Source: Oscillospiraceae bacterium
GTDB lineage: Bacteria > Bacillota > Clostridia > Oscillospirales > Oscillospiraceae
Direction: 5' to 3'
Length of the DNA stretch: 64,000 nucleotides
NCBI GenBank assembly: GCA_015067995.1
Contig: SVLJ01000002.1
Coordinates: forward strand, 1 to 64,000
Under the pieces are notes generated by a model, which was given only the letters and a program-made list of their open reading frames with translations, did not search any database and was not told the origin of the DNA. Of this stretch, positions 7,911 through 19,733 are shown piece by piece. Numbering within the stretch: the first letter of the stretch is position 1; every line of letters begins with the position of its first letter. The translations under genes were made by a program, and so were the position numbers.

Positions 7911-9197
7911 ATGACCATTCAGGAAACTCTCGATTTTATCCACCGTACCAGCTGGATGAAGAGCCGTCCCGGTCTGGAGCGCATCACGGAGCTGATGCAC
8001 CGTCTGGGTGATCCCCAGAAGCAGCTGCGCTTCATCCACATCGCCGGTACCAACGGCAAGGGCTCTACCACCGCCATGCTCACCTCCGTGCTGCGTCAGG
8101 CGGGTTACCGTACCGGTATGTACACCTCACCCCATCTGTGGCGTGTCCATGAGCGCTTCTGCGTGGATGGGCAGGATATCAGCGATGAGGAGCTGTGCGC
8201 CGTTGCGGAGGAGGTGCGTCCCGCGGCGGATCAGATGGAGGATCAGCCCACCGAATTTGAGATCATCACAGCCATAGCACTGGTCTGGTTTGCCCGGAAG
8301 CAGTGCGATGTGGTGGTGTGGGAGGTTGGCATGGGCGGTCGGCTGGACGCCACCAACGTCATCGACGTGCCGGAGGTGGCGGTGATCGCCAGCATTTCTC
8401 TGGATCATACCTCCGTGCTGGGCAATACGCTGGCCAAGATCGCCGGTGAGAAGGCCGGCATCATCAAGCCCGGCTGTGCCGTGGTCCTGTACGGCCAGTC
8501 CCCCGAGGTAGAGGATGTGGTGCGTGCCAAGTGCGCCCAGTGCGGCGTGGAGCTGACCATCACCGATAAGGCCCAGCCTCAGCCGGAGATCCTGGGCCTG
8601 GAGGGTCAGATCATCACCTACCGTCAGCGCAGCGGCCTGCGGCTGAACCTGCTGGGGCAGTATCAGCACCGCAATGCCGGCACAGTGCTGGACACCATCG
8701 ATGTTCTGCGTCAGCGCGGCTTCGCCATCCCGGAGGAGGCGGTAGAGCGCGGCATGGCTGCGGCTGTGTGGCCTGCCCGCTTTGAGCTGCTGCAGAAGGA
8801 GCCTCCCGTCCTGCTGGACGGCGCTCACAATCCCGATGCCGTGGATCAACTGGCCGGCTGTCTGGAGCGCTATCTGCCGGGCCAGAAGGTAGGCTTCGTC
8901 ATGGGAGTCATGGCTGACAAGGATTATGACTTTATGATCCGCCGTATTGCGCCGCTGGCGGCGTGGTTCGTGGTGGAGGCGCCGGAAGGAGAGCGCGCCC
9001 TGTCTGCGGAGGCCCTGCAGAAGACGGTGGCGGAGATCACCGGCGTGCCCGTCATCAACGGCGGCAGCGTGGAAAATGCCGTGAAGCTGGCGCTGGAGCG
9101 TCAGGGAAGTACTCCCGTGTGCATCTTCGGATCTCTCTATCAGGCCGGTACCGTGCGTAAGCTCTTCGGCCTTTCCCGCGGGGAAGCCACCGACTGA
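7911..9197 (+). CDS. folC: Bifunctional folylpolyglutamate synthase / dihydrofolate synthase
   Basis: 428 residues, usual FolC length. The P-loop is GTNGKGSTT near residue 45. GMGGRLDATNV and SLDHTSVLGNT follow, the latter with the metal-ligand histidine. The C-terminal domain begins around LLDGAHNPDA. It adds glutamate to dihydropteroate or to reduced folates, which traps folate imported by FolT. GGGAGGAAG precedes the ATG. It is the second gene of the riboswitch-controlled operon and is followed by a strong terminator. Confidence 0.95.
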   Translation: MTIQETLDFIHRTSWMKSRPGLERITELMHRLGDPQKQLRFIHIAGTNGKGSTTAMLTSVLRQAGYRTGMYTSPHLWRVHERFCVDGQDISDEELCAVAEEVRPAADQMEDQPTEFEIITAIALVWFARKQCDVVVWEVGMGGRLDATNVIDVPEVAVIASISLDHTSVLGNTLAKIAGEKAGIIKPGCAVVLYGQSPEVEDVVRAKCAQCGVELTITDKAQPQPEILGLEGQIITYRQRSGLRLNLLGQYQHRNAGTVLDTIDVLRQRGFAIPEEAVERGMAAAVWPARFELLQKEPPVLLDGAHNPDAVDQLAGCLERYLPGQKVGFVMGVMADKDYDFMIRRIAPLAAWFVVEAPEGERALSAEALQKTVAEITGVPVINGGSVENAVKLALERQGSTPVCIFGSLYQAGTVRKLFGLSRGEATD

Positions 9198-9218
9198 TCC
9201 AATTCCGGAAATTGAAAG

Positions 9219-9260
9219 AACGTCCCTCGCTTCTTTTGACGGAAGCGAGGGACGTTTATT
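9219..9260. terminator. Terminator between folC and ilvD
   Basis: A 15-bp stem (9219-9233 with 9242-9256) with T-rich flanks lies between the convergent folC and ilvD genes and can serve both. Confidence 0.85.
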
Positions 9261-9311
9261 TCTGCGAAAATGTTTCGTTTTTTGTACAAATTAAGTGTAT
9301 CTTTTGTTTTG

Positions 9312-10973
9312 TCAGTCCAGAACAGCGCCTTTGGCGGCAGAGCCCACCAGCTTGGCGTACCGGGCAAGATATCCGGTTTTGATGCGGGGCTCAGGGCAGA
9401 CCCATGCGGCCTTGCGCTTGGCCAGAGTCTCCTCATCCACCAGCATCTCGATCTTGCAATTGGGGATGTCGATGGACACCATGTCGCCCTCCTCAATGAA
9501 GGCAATGGGGCCGCCCAGCGCAGCTTCGGGGGAGACGTGACCGATGGAGGCGCCGCGGGTAGCGCCGGAGAAGCGACCGTCGGTGATGAGCGCCACTTCC
9601 TTGTCAAGCCCCATGCCTGCGATGGCAGAAGTGGGATTCAGCATTTCCCGCATGCCGGGGCCGCCCTTGGGACCTTCATAGCGGATCACCACCACGTCGC
9701 CGGAGACGATTTTTCCGGCGTAGATGGCGGCAATGGCGTCGTCCTCGCTGTCAAAGACGCGGGCGGGGCCGGTGTGGGTCATCATCTCGGCAGCCACGGC
9801 GCTGCGCTTTACCACGCAGCCGTCGGGAGCCAGAGAGCCCTTCAGTACGGCGATGCCGCCGTCTGCGGAGTAGGGATTCTCAATGGGGCGGATCACCTCG
9901 GGGTTGCGGTTGACGATGCCCTCCAGATTCTCGCCCAGTGTCCTGCCGGTAACGGTCATCACGGAGGTGTCCAGCAGATTCTTCCGGGTCAGCTCCTTCA
10001 TGACGGCATGTACGCCGCCTGCCCGGTCCAGATCCTCCATGTAGGTCTCACCGGCAGGCGCCAGATGGCACAGGTTGGGGGTGCGGGAAGAGATCTCATT
10101 GGAAATTTCCAGAGACAGGTCGATGCCGCACTCGTGGGCGATGGCGGGGAGGTGCAGCATGGTGTTGGTGGAGCAGCCCAGAGCCATATCCACGGTGTCT
10201 GCGTTGTGGAAGGCGGCCTCGGTCATAATGTCACGGGGACGGATGTTCTTTTCCACCAGCTCCATGATCTTCATTCCGGTGTGCTTTGCAAGGCGCAGGC
10301 GTGCGGACATAACGCCGGGGATGGTGCCGTTGCCGGAGAGTGCCATGCCGATGGCCTCGGTGAGGCAGTTCATGGAGTTGGCAGTGTACATGCCGGAGCA
10401 GCTGCCGCAGGTGGGGCAGGCGCTGTTTTCGTATTCCTCCACGCCTTCCTCGTCCAGCTTGCCGGCGTAGTAAGCGCCTACAGCCTCAAACATGTGGCTC
10501 AGGCAGGTGCGGCGTCCGTTGTTGAGAACGCCTGCCAGCATGGGGCCGCCGGAACAGAAGATGGTGGGGATGTTGACGCGCGCGGCTGCCATCAGCAGAC
10601 CGGGCACGTTCTTGTCGCAGTTGGGGATCATCACCAGACCGTCGAACTGATGGGCCATGGCCATTGCCTCAGTGGAGTCGGCGATAAGGTCACGGGTGAC
10701 CAGAGAATACTTCATGCCCACATGACCCATGGCGATGCCGTCGCACACGGCGATGGCAGGGAACTCCACGGGGGTGCCGCCGGCGGCACGGATACCGGCC
10801 TTGACAGCCTCGGCGATCTTGTCCAGATTCATGTGGCCGGGGACGATCTCGTTATAGGAGCACACCACGCCGATGAGGGGACGCTCCAGCTCCTCCTTGG
10901 TGTAGCCCAGAGCGTACAGCAGGGAGCGGTTGGGAGCGGCGGGAATGCCTTTTTTCACAACGTCAGAGCGCAT
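9312..10973 (-). CDS. ilvD: Dihydroxy-acid dehydratase
   Basis: 553 residues, full family length. It converts dihydroxy-isovalerate and dihydroxy-methylvalerate to the keto acids that precede valine and isoleucine. The iron-sulfur ligand region is visible as [18 protein letters not shown] and [17 protein letters not shown], and the C-terminal [11 protein letters not shown] block is present. AGGAGGTAAT stands before the start. It lies downstream of ilvC but has its own promoter and a hairpin in between, so it appears to be transcribed separately from the T-box operon. Confidence 0.96.
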   Translation of the reverse strand: MRSDVVKKGIPAAPNRSLLYALGYTKEELERPLIGVVCSYNEIVPGHMNLDKIAEAVKAGIRAAGGTPVEFPAIAVCDGIAMGHVGMKYSLVTRDLIADSTEAMAMAHQFDGLVMIPNCDKNVPGLLMAAARVNIPTIFCSGGPMLAGVLNNGRRTCLSHMFEAVGAYYAGKLDEEGVEEYENSACPTCGSCSGMYTANSMNCLTEAIGMALSGNGTIPGVMSARLRLAKHTGMKIMELVEKNIRPRDIMTEAAFHNADTVDMALGCSTNTMLHLPAIAHECGIDLSLEISNEISSRTPNLCHLAPAGETYMEDLDRAGGVHAVMKELTRKNLLDTSVMTVTGRTLGENLEGIVNRNPEVIRPIENPYSADGGIAVLKGSLAPDGCVVKRSAVAAEMMTHTGPARVFDSEDDAIAAIYAGKIVSGDVVVIRYEGPKGGPGMREMLNPTSAIAGMGLDKEVALITDGRFSGATRGASIGHVSPEAALGGPIAFIEEGDMVSIDIPNCKIEMLVDEETLAKRKAAWVCPEPRIKTGYLARYAKLVGSAAKGAVLD

Positions 10974-11029
10974 AGGGGATTACCTCCTGAAAAATACCCG
11001 TATCAACAGGGGATTCGATTTTCTTCATT

Positions 11030-11058
11030 ATCTTACCGAATCCTGTATTTTGTGTCAA
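11030..11058 (-). promoter_or_regulatory. Promoter of ilvD
   Basis: Minus-strand TTGACA (11053-11058), 17 bases, TAAGAT (11030-11035). The leader is about 50 bases with no T-box, so ilvD is not under the same RNA switch as ilvBNC unless by read-through. Confidence 0.65.
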
Positions 11059-11070
11059 GCGTATATACCA

Positions 11071-11097
11071 CAGGCCGCGTCGGGAAGACGCGGCCTG
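11071..11097 (-). terminator. Hairpin after ilvC
   Basis: An 11-bp GC-rich stem (11071-11081 with 11087-11097) lies just after the ilvC stop. No T run follows on the minus strand, so termination may be weak and some read-through into ilvD is possible. Confidence 0.5.
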
Positions 11098-11118
11098 TCA
11101 GCGGAAGAGGGGAGGGGA

Positions 11119-12758
<1,640 letters not shown>

Positions 12759-12771
12759 ATCGTGTTCCTCC

Positions 12772-14439
12772 TTACGGTTCGAGAATGATGTCGCTGACCG
12801 TCTTGCCGGAAGCGATCATGGGCAGAACCAGCTCTTCGGAGCCGATGGGGCAGTGGATGAGGCTGGGACCGCTGGTCTCCATAGCCTTACGCAGTGCTGC
12901 GCGGAATTCCCCGGCGTTTTCTGCCCGGAAGCCGGTGCCGCCGAAGGCGTTCTCCAGCATGACGAAGTCGGTCTTGCGATCCGGCTCGGTGGCGATGTAA
13001 TGGCTGTTCTGGAAGTAGTGCTGCAGCTGCCGTACCATACCCAGTGTCCGGTTGTCCATGAGGACGGTGATGATCTGCAGTCCCTCGGAGACGGCAGTGC
13101 AGGTCTCCTGCATGTTCATGTGGAAAGAGGCGTCGCCGGTGACATGGATCACAGTGACGGCTTCACCCAGCGCCAGCTTCGCGCCGATGGCAGCGCCCAG
13201 ACCGAAGCCCATGGTGCCAAGACCGCCGCTGGTGAGGAAGCCCCGGGGATGGGTCTGCTTGCAGAACTGAGCCGCCCACATCTGGTGCTGGCCCACGTCG
13301 GTGACGATGACGGCGTCCTTGCCTGCCTCTTCGCCGATGATCTCCATAATGGCCTGGGGGAAGAAGCCGCTGCGGCGCTGCGCCAGCGTGGCGTCGGCGG
13401 CGCGCCAGCCGTCGATCTCTGCCTGCCATGCGCTGCGGTCGCAATTTTCAATGAGGGGGAGGAGATCTGCCAGAGCGGCCTTCAGATCGCCGCCTACTGC
13501 CAGATCGCACACCACGTTCTTGTCGAACTCGCTGGGGTCGATGTCCATGTGAATGATCTTGGCCCGGGGAGCGAAGGCGTCGCTCTTCAGGGCCACACGG
13601 TCGCTGAACCGGGAACCCACAGCCAGCACCAGATCTGCCTTATCGATGGCGGCGTTGGCGGTAACACTGCCGTGCATGCCGATCATGCCCAGATCCAGCT
13701 CGTCGCCGAAGCCAATGACGCCGGTACCCATCAGGGTGTGGCAGGCGGGGATCTGTGCTTTCCACGCGAAGGTTAGCAGCTCCTCGGAGGCACCTGCACT
13801 GATGACGCCGCCGCCATAGTAAAGGACAGGACGTTTACAGCGATTGACCATGTCTGCCACTTCCTGCAGCAGCGCCGAATCGGGGATCGCGGCAGGCTCC
13901 GCGGCAATGGGAGGCTCCGGCGTGAACTCGCAGACGGCGGCGCTGATGTCCTTGGGAATGTCGATGAGGACGGGACCCTTGCGTCCGCTGGATGCGATGC
14001 GGAATGCGGAGCGGATGGTATGTGCCAGACGGTTGATGTCCCGGACGGCGAAGTTGTGCTTGGTGATGGGGGTGGTGATGCCGGTGATGAATACCTCCTG
14101 GAAGCTGTCCTTGCCGATGAGATCGGTGCCTACGTTGGCGGTAATAGCCACCATGGGAATGCTGTCCAGAAACGCGGTGGCGATGCCGGTGACCAGATTG
14201 GTGGCACCGGGGCCGCTGGTGGCCATGCAGACACCCACCTTGCCGCTGGCGCGGGCATAGCCGTCTGCTGCGTGGGCAGCGCCCTGCTCGTGGGCGGTGA
14301 GGTGATGGGTGATCCGATCCTGACGCTCATACAGTGCGTCATAGATGTTCAGGGCAGCGCCGCCGGGATAGCCGAACAGGTCGGTGACGCCTTGCTCGAT
14401 GAGCACTTCGACGATGATCTGTGCGCCGGTCAATAACAT
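12772..14439 (-). CDS. ilvB: Acetolactate synthase large (catalytic) subunit
   Basis: 555 residues. This ThDP- and FAD-dependent enzyme makes acetolactate from pyruvate, or acetohydroxybutyrate from pyruvate and ketobutyrate. The start of the ThDP fold is GYPGGAALNIYDAL with the catalytic Glu in LTAHEQGAAHAADGYAR. The ThDP diphosphate motif is GDASFHMNMQE, ending at MDNRTLGMV. The ATG at 14437-14439 has AAGGAGG 8 bases upstream. It is the first gene of ilvB-ilvN-ilvC and follows a T-box leader. Confidence 0.96.
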   Translation of the reverse strand: MLLTGAQIIVEVLIEQGVTDLFGYPGGAALNIYDALYERQDRITHHLTAHEQGAAHAADGYARASGKVGVCMATSGPGATNLVTGIATAFLDSIPMVAITANVGTDLIGKDSFQEVFITGITTPITKHNFAVRDINRLAHTIRSAFRIASSGRKGPVLIDIPKDISAAVCEFTPEPPIAAEPAAIPDSALLQEVADMVNRCKRPVLYYGGGVISAGASEELLTFAWKAQIPACHTLMGTGVIGFGDELDLGMIGMHGSVTANAAIDKADLVLAVGSRFSDRVALKSDAFAPRAKIIHMDIDPSEFDKNVVCDLAVGGDLKAALADLLPLIENCDRSAWQAEIDGWRAADATLAQRRSGFFPQAIMEIIGEEAGKDAVIVTDVGQHQMWAAQFCKQTHPRGFLTSGGLGTMGFGLGAAIGAKLALGEAVTVIHVTGDASFHMNMQETCTAVSEGLQIITVLMDNRTLGMVRQLQHYFQNSHYIATEPDRKTDFVMLENAFGGTGFRAENAGEFRAALRKAMETSGPSLIHCPIGSEELVLPMIASGKTVSDIILEP

Positions 14440-14489
14440 TGTGATTTCCTCCTTGCGTAGATGTTGAGAACGCCGGTGTCTGCCAAAAA

Positions 14490-14809
14490 GAACAGAAAAC
14501 GCCTTTGTCTCTTCCAATAGAAAAGAGACAAAGGCGTTGTTATAACGACTCTGCGGTACCACTCTTATTGTCTGATTCCCCGCGCTGCACTGCGGTTGGT
14601 CAGACCTCTCATGGACATCCAACAATGTCCGGCGCTGTAACGGGCGCACCCGGTGCCGCTTACACAGACGGTCAGTCCTCCGTCCTTCGGCGTACTGCTC
14701 GGGGATGACTGCGTTCTTTCTCAGCCTGCTGCCTTGCACCGGCCGGCAGCTCTCTGAAGGCGTCTGAAAAAAGCGTGTTCCCTTCCTTGCATTTTGCCTG
14801 TTTAGATTA
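14490..14809 (-). promoter_or_regulatory. T-box riboswitch controlling ilvB-ilvN-ilvC
   Basis: The T-box sequence AGAGTGGTACCGCAGAG lies at 14549-14565 on the minus strand. It is followed by a terminator of 16 bp (14498-14513 with 14523-14538) and a T run. Stem I has the AGAGAG, CCGGTGCAAGG and GAGCAG landmarks. Aligned with the leuA leader, the specifier falls at GTC (valine) at 14707-14709, followed by A; the overlapping ATC (isoleucine) is the alternative. Uncharged tRNA should bind and prevent termination. Confidence 0.9.
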
Positions 14810-14815
14810 TTAAAG

Positions 14816-14845
14816 ATAATACGATAGGAGCGGCCTTTTCGTCAA
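14816..14845 (-). promoter_or_regulatory. Promoter of the ilvB T-box transcript
   Basis: Minus-strand TTGACG (14840-14845), 18 bases, TATTAT (14816-14821), directly upstream of T-box stem I. Confidence 0.65.
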
Positions 14846-14848
14846 TCG

Positions 14849-16018
14849 TCATTTTGCACAAGATGAACCGCAATCCATGGCGATTTTGTATTCAATATAC
14901 TGACGTGCCACGCGGGGAGAACGGCCGCCTGCCCGGAGTGCGTAAGCTTCGGCCTCTTTGTAGAGAGCTTCTTCCAACGCAAGACCGGCCTTCTCTGCCA
15001 GCTTTTCCACCACGCTGAGATAGAGATCCTTGTCGGGACGGCCGAAGGTGATGACGATGCCGAAACGTGCCGACAGGCTGGACACTTCCTCCAGTGTATC
15101 GCTGATGTGGATCTCGTCGCCCTGACGGGACTGGAAGGTTTCCTGAATGAGGTGGCGGCGGTTGCTGGTGGCGTAGACCACGGTGTTGCTGGAACGAGCG
15201 GCTACGCTGCCCTCCAGCACGGTTTTCAGAGCGGTGTAGTCGTGATCGTCGGCGGCAAATGACAGATCGTCGATGAACAGGATAAACTTCAGAGGATTGG
15301 CGGTGAGGCTGTCCAGCAGGGCGGGAATGTGACGCAGACGGCTCTTTTCCACCTGAATCAGCCGCAGACCCTGGTCCTTATACTCGTTGACCAGCGCCTT
15401 GACGGTGCTGGACTTACCGGTGCCGGCGTCGCCGTACAGCAGCACGTTGTTGGCGGGCAGACCCTGCAGCAGAGCCTGAGTGTTCCGCAGCAGCTTCTGC
15501 CGCTCCGTTTCATAGCCGTACAGCTCGCTGAGCTGCTGGGGATCGGGATGCTCGATGGGAATGAGGGAGCCCTCCGGGGAGACGGAGAATACATAGTACT
15601 GGGAGAAAATACCGTAGCCAAGACAGGGGGCGTCCCGAAGCATCTTCTTATAGACGGTGGACAGAGATTCGCCCTCCAGCTCCCACGCGGGGAGGGCGGG
15701 AGACTGCAGAGAGGCAGAGGCCAGCAGCGCCTCCTCCAGAATATCCAGCTCCCGATCCAGCCATTCTGCCGCCTGACGGGGCAGGGGACGCAGGGCCGCG
15801 GCTTCCCGGACACAGAAGTTATCATCCTGCAGCAGCGCCGTGGCCATAGCCTGACGCAGATTCATGCCCCGGGGATAAAGCTCCGCGGCCAGATCGCAGA
15901 TGCTGCCGGCGTCACCGGTCTCCAGAGCGGCGGCCAGTGCGGAAAGCAGCGGTTCCGTCCGCAGATTTTTGAAAATTACCAGATGGCGCAGCTGCTGCGC
16001 CAGAGCAAGGTTATCCAT
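14849..16018 (-). CDS. DUF815-type AAA ATPase
   Basis: 389 residues. A helical N-terminal half of unknown role is followed by an ATPase core. Walker A is GDAGTGKSS in NNVLLYGDAGTGKSSTVKAL, Walker B is FILFIDDLSF, and a sensor-1 asparagine lies in YATSNRRHL. The C-terminal SPRVARQYIEYKI is typical of the DUF815 family. These are cytoplasmic ATPases of unknown function; some resemble replication or repair loaders. The ATG at 16016-16018 was preferred because homology starts at MDNLALAQQL. It lies between the ilv and leu T-box leaders but shows no functional tie to them. Confidence 0.8.
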   Translation of the reverse strand: MDNLALAQQLRHLVIFKNLRTEPLLSALAAALETGDAGSICDLAAELYPRGMNLRQAMATALLQDDNFCVREAAALRPLPRQAAEWLDRELDILEEALLASASLQSPALPAWELEGESLSTVYKKMLRDAPCLGYGIFSQYYVFSVSPEGSLIPIEHPDPQQLSELYGYETERQKLLRNTQALLQGLPANNVLLYGDAGTGKSSTVKALVNEYKDQGLRLIQVEKSRLRHIPALLDSLTANPLKFILFIDDLSFAADDHDYTALKTVLEGSVAARSSNTVVYATSNRRHLIQETFQSRQGDEIHISDTLEEVSSLSARFGIVITFGRPDKDLYLSVVEKLAEKAGLALEEALYKEAEAYALRAGGRSPRVARQYIEYKIAMDCGSSCAK

Positions 16019-16126
16019 AGAATTGTGAGTCCTTTCTGATATATGAAGACGTATTTCTTGCAGTATACACGCAATATCCGTCAAAGACAAGGGGGAATTT
16101 CCCAATTTTTCGTGATAAATTGGTAC

Positions 16127-16155
16127 TTGACAAAAGCGGAAAAATCCTGTATTGT
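16127..16155 (+). promoter_or_regulatory. Promoter of the leuA T-box transcript
   Basis: TTGACA (16127-16132), 17 bases, TATTGT (16150-16155) with TG directly before it. Transcription should start near 16162, just before T-box stem I. Confidence 0.7.
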
Positions 16156-16164
16156 TGCAATAAC

Positions 16165-16447
16165 AATTGAACAGCAAATGCTATGACAGGGAAAAAGTCT
16201 TTTCATGAAGCTCCAGAGAGCTGCCGGATGGTGCGAGGCAGTGCGGATGGGAAGATCTACTGGCCCTCGAGCAGCCGGACTGAAGCTTGCGTAGGTTCGG
16301 ACGGGTTTCCTCACCGTTACCAGAGAGGCGGATTCGCCCGGAAGGGCCGATGCCGGAAGTGGACATGGAGAACCATGTCAAGAAGAGTGGTACCGCGGAA
16401 GCTATGCTTTCGTCTCTTGTATTCAAGAGACGGAGGCTTTTTTTGTA
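16165..16447 (+). promoter_or_regulatory. T-box riboswitch controlling leuA-leuC-leuD-leuB
   Basis: The T-box sequence AAGAGTGGTACCGCGG is at 16383-16398. The terminator stem CGTCTCTTG/CAAGAGACG (16411-16432) extends into a GGCTTTTTTT tail. Stem I shows AGAGAG at about 16215, the apical GATGGTGCGAGG, and GAGCAG at 16269-16274. The specifier by alignment is CTG at 16260-16262; the overlapping CTA at 16257-16259 is also leucine, so leucine sensing is supported either way. Confidence 0.9.
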
Positions 16448-16475
16448 CCCATTTTCAAGGAGGAGCATAGCAAGC

Positions 16476-17981
16476 ATGAAGCAGATCAAGGTATTCGACA
16501 CAACGCTGCGCGACGGTGAGCAGTCCCCCGGCTGCAGCATGAACCTGATGGAAAAGATCGAGATGGCCAAACAGCTGGATCGTCTCGGCGTAGACGTCAT
16601 TGAGGCAGGCTTCGCCATCGCCTCTCCCATGGATTTCAAGAGCGTGCAAACCATTGCCGCCAATGTCACAAACTGTAAGGTCGCCAGTCTCGCCCGCTGC
16701 ACAAAGGTCGATATTGACGCCGCCTGGGAAGCCGTGAAGAACGCGAAGTACCCGCGTATCCATGTGTTCCTGGCCACCAGTGACATTCATATGGAGTATA
16801 AGCTGCGGATGACCCGGGAGGAAGTGCTGGCCAGTATTTCTGAAAATGTCGCCTACGCCAAGAGCTTCTGCGAGGATATCGAGTTTTCTGCTGAAGATGC
16901 TTCCCGTTCCGAGTGGAGCTTCCTTGCCAGAGCCTACACTGCCGCCATCGCTGCCGGTGCCACCGTCATCAACGTGCCGGACACAGTGGGCTATTCCACA
17001 CCTCAGGAAATGGCGAATCTCATCACCTACCTCCGGGAAAACGTGGAGGGCATCGGGAATGTGGATATTTCCGTCCACTGCCACGATGATCTGGGTCTGG
17101 CGGTGGCCAATACGCTGGCCTGTATCGCCGCCGGCGCAACACAGGTGGAATGTACCGTCAACGGCATCGGCGAACGTGCCGGCAACGCCAGTCTGGAAGA
17201 GATCGTCATGGCGCTGAAGACCCGTCAGGATTTCTATCAGGCAGATACCAATATCAACACCAAGCAGATCTACCGCTCCAGCAAGCTGCTGAGCAACATC
17301 ACCGGCGTCCCCGTGGCGCCCAGCAAGTCCATCGTGGGCGCCAACGCTTTTGCCCATGAGTCCGGCATCCACCAGCACGGCGTCATTGCCAATGCGCAGA
17401 CCTACGAAATCATGAAGTCCACCGATGTGGGCATCCCCCAGAACACCATGGTGCTGGGCAAGCATTCCGGAAAGCACGCCCTGCGTGACCGTCTGGAATC
17501 CATGGGCTTTGAGGTCACTCCCGAGCAGATGGAGGAGATCTTCGTCCGCTTCAAGAAGCTGGCCGACCGGAAGAAGACCATCACCAGCTCCGATCTGGAG
17601 GCTCTGGTGCTGAATCGCCGCCGTGTGGACAACGCTACCTACGATTTCGTCAGCCATGTGGTCACCACCGGCATGGGTGTGCCCAACACCGCCTGCATCA
17701 AGCTCAGCCGTGACGGCGAGGACATTCAGGACGTGGCCATCGGTACCGGCCCTCTGGACGCTGCATTCCAGGTCATCAACCGTCTGTCCGGTATGGACGT
17801 GACCCTCACCAACTTCAGCCTCAATGCCGTTACCGACGGCGAGGATGCCATCGGCGAGGCCACCGTCAAGCTGTCCTGCAACGGCAAGTCTGTCACCGGC
17901 CGCGGCCTCTCCACCGATATCATCGAATCTTCCATCCGTGCCTATGTCAACGGCATCAATAAGCTTCTGGGAGGACACTGA
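16476..17981 (+). CDS. leuA: 2-isopropylmalate synthase
   Basis: 501 residues. It condenses acetyl-CoA with 2-ketoisovalerate, the committed step to leucine. The DRE-TIM barrel signature [15 protein letters not shown] is at the N-terminus, with metal ligands in [13 protein letters not shown] and the conserved [11 protein letters not shown]-terminal LeuA dimer/allosteric domain (from about residue 370) should give leucine feedback. The ATG at 16476 follows AAGGAGG by 12 bases. The frame is open further upstream through the T-box, which is not coding. It is the first gene of the operon; leuC begins 2 bases after its stop. Confidence 0.96.
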   Translation: MKQIKVFDTTLRDGEQSPGCSMNLMEKIEMAKQLDRLGVDVIEAGFAIASPMDFKSVQTIAANVTNCKVASLARCTKVDIDAAWEAVKNAKYPRIHVFLATSDIHMEYKLRMTREEVLASISENVAYAKSFCEDIEFSAEDASRSEWSFLARAYTAAIAAGATVINVPDTVGYSTPQEMANLITYLRENVEGIGNVDISVHCHDDLGLAVANTLACIAAGATQVECTVNGIGERAGNASLEEIVMALKTRQDFYQADTNINTKQIYRSSKLLSNITGVPVAPSKSIVGANAFAHESGIHQHGVIANAQTYEIMKSTDVGIPQNTMVLGKHSGKHALRDRLESMGFEVTPEQMEEIFVRFKKLADRKKTITSSDLEALVLNRRRVDNATYDFVSHVVTTGMGVPNTACIKLSRDGEDIQDVAIGTGPLDAAFQVINRLSGMDVTLTNFSLNAVTDGEDAIGEATVKLSCNGKSVTGRGLSTDIIESSIRAYVNGINKLLGGH

Positions 17982-17983
17982 TC

Positions 17984-19249
17984 ATGGGAATGACAATGAC
18001 ACAGAAGATCCTGGCCAAGCACGCCGGCCTCCAATCTGTCCGGGCAGGCCAGCTCATCATGGCAAAGCTGGATCTGGTACTGGGCAACGATATCACCTCT
18101 CCCGTTGCCATCAACGAGTTTGAAGCCGCTGGCTTCGACAAGGTCTTTGACAAGAGCCGCATCGCGCTGGTGATGGACCACTTCACCCCCAACAAGGACA
18201 TCAAGGCCGCCACACAGTGCAAGCAGTGCCGCACCTTTGCCAAGCGGTTTGATATTGACAACTACTTTGATGTGGGCGCTATGGGCGTGGAGCATGCCCT
18301 GCTGCCGGAGAAGGGTCTGGTAGGCCCCGGCGAGGCGGTGATCGGCGCTGACTCCCACACCTGTACTTACGGTGCGCTGGGTGCTTTCTCCACCGGCGTC
18401 GGCTCCACCGATATGGGCTATGCCATGGCCACCGGCCAGACATGGTTCAAGGTGCCCTCCGCTATCCGTGTCAACGTCACCGGTGCATTCAAGCCTTACG
18501 TTTCCGGTAAGGACGCCATCCTCCATCTCATCGGCATGATCGGTGTGGACGGCGCGCTGTACCAGTCTCTGGAATTCTCCGGCCCCGGCTTGAAGAACCT
18601 CACCATCTATGACCGTCTCACCATGGCCAACATGGCCATCGAGGCCGGTGCCAAGAACGGTATCTTCGCCGTGGACGAGGTTACCCGCGCCTATGTGGAA
18701 GGCCGCGTCAACCGTCCATGGGAAGCCTTTGAGGCCGATCCCGACGCCGAATACACCCGGGTTATCGAGCTGAATCTCAGCGAGATCGACTGCACCGTGG
18801 CATTCCCCCATCTGCCGGAGAACGCGCATCCGGCCAACCAGGCCGGTGATATCGCCATCGATCAGGTGGTCATCGGCTCCTGCACCAACGGTCAGTTTGC
18901 CGACATGGAGGCTGCGGCCGCTATCCTGAAGGGCCGTCACATCGCCGACGGCGTCCGCTGCATCGTCATCCCCGCCACCCAGGCTGTCTATAAGGAGTGC
19001 ATCCGTCAGGGCTGGATGGATACCTTTGTGGACGCCGGCTGCGTGGTGTCCACCCCCACCTGCGGCCCCTGTCTGGGCGGCCACATGGGCTGCATGGCAG
19101 CCGGTGAGCGGTGCGTTTCCACCACCAACCGCAACTTCGTTGGCCGCATGGGCCACGTGGAAAGCGAGGTCTATCTGGCCTCTCCCGCCGTGGCGGCTGC
19201 ATCCGCCATCACCGGCAAGATTACTCATCCCAAGGAGGTCATGGCATGA
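17984..19249 (+). CDS. leuC: 3-isopropylmalate dehydratase large subunit
   Basis: 421 residues, the shorter LeuC/HacA-type form. It isomerises 2- to 3-isopropylmalate together with LeuD. Aconitase-type cluster ligands are seen in [10 protein letters not shown] and [29 protein letters not shown] carries conserved active-site residues. Its stop overlaps the leuD start (ATGA), indicating translational coupling and a one-to-one complex. Confidence 0.95.
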   Translation: MGMTMTQKILAKHAGLQSVRAGQLIMAKLDLVLGNDITSPVAINEFEAAGFDKVFDKSRIALVMDHFTPNKDIKAATQCKQCRTFAKRFDIDNYFDVGAMGVEHALLPEKGLVGPGEAVIGADSHTCTYGALGAFSTGVGSTDMGYAMATGQTWFKVPSAIRVNVTGAFKPYVSGKDAILHLIGMIGVDGALYQSLEFSGPGLKNLTIYDRLTMANMAIEAGAKNGIFAVDEVTRAYVEGRVNRPWEAFEADPDAEYTRVIELNLSEIDCTVAFPHLPENAHPANQAGDIAIDQVVIGSCTNGQFADMEAAAAILKGRHIADGVRCIVIPATQAVYKECIRQGWMDTFVDAGCVVSTPTCGPCLGGHMGCMAAGERCVSTTNRNFVGRMGHVESEVYLASPAVAAASAITGKITHPKEVMA

Positions 19250-19728
19250 ACGCACACGGTAAGGTTTTCAAGTACGGCGACAACATCGATACCGACGTGA
19301 TCATCCCCGCCCGGTATCTGAATACACAGGATCACAAGGAACTGGCCTCCCACTGCATGGAGGACATCGACACTACTTTTATTAAAAGAGTCAACGACGG
19401 CGATATCATGGTGGGCGGCTGGAACTTCGGCTGCGGCTCCTCCCGGGAGCATGCACCCATCGCCATCCGTGCCGCAGGCGTCAGCTGTGTCATCGCCAAG
19501 ACCTTTGCCCGCATCTTCTATCGCAATGCCATCAACATCGGCCTTGCCATTCTGGAGTGTGAGGCTGCCAGCGACGGCATTGCCGACGGCGATGAGGTCA
19601 CCATTGATTTTGATACCGGCGTCATCACCAATGTCACCAAGGGCGAGACCTATCAGGCGGAGCCATTTCCACCCTTTATCCGTGACATGATCGACAAAGG
19701 CGGCCTGATGGCCTCTGCCAGGGGGTAA
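19246..19728 (+). CDS. leuD: 3-isopropylmalate dehydratase small subunit
   Basis: 160 residues, the compact LeuD form that pairs with 420-residue LeuC. The swivel domain contains [13 protein letters not shown] and the [15 protein letters not shown] motif that closes over the active site. AAGGAGG precedes the ATG at 19246, which overlaps the leuC stop by 4 bases. Confidence 0.95.
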   Translation: MNAHGKVFKYGDNIDTDVIIPARYLNTQDHKELASHCMEDIDTTFIKRVNDGDIMVGGWNFGCGSSREHAPIAIRAAGVSCVIAKTFARIFYRNAINIGLAILECEAASDGIADGDEVTIDFDTGVITNVTKGETYQAEPFPPFIRDMIDKGGLMASARG

Positions 19729-19733
19729 GGGCC

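Noticed and set aside
16019-16475. Upstream extension of leuA through the leader
   Set aside because: The frame is open from 16287, but this stretch is the T-box with its terminator, so it is RNA, not protein.
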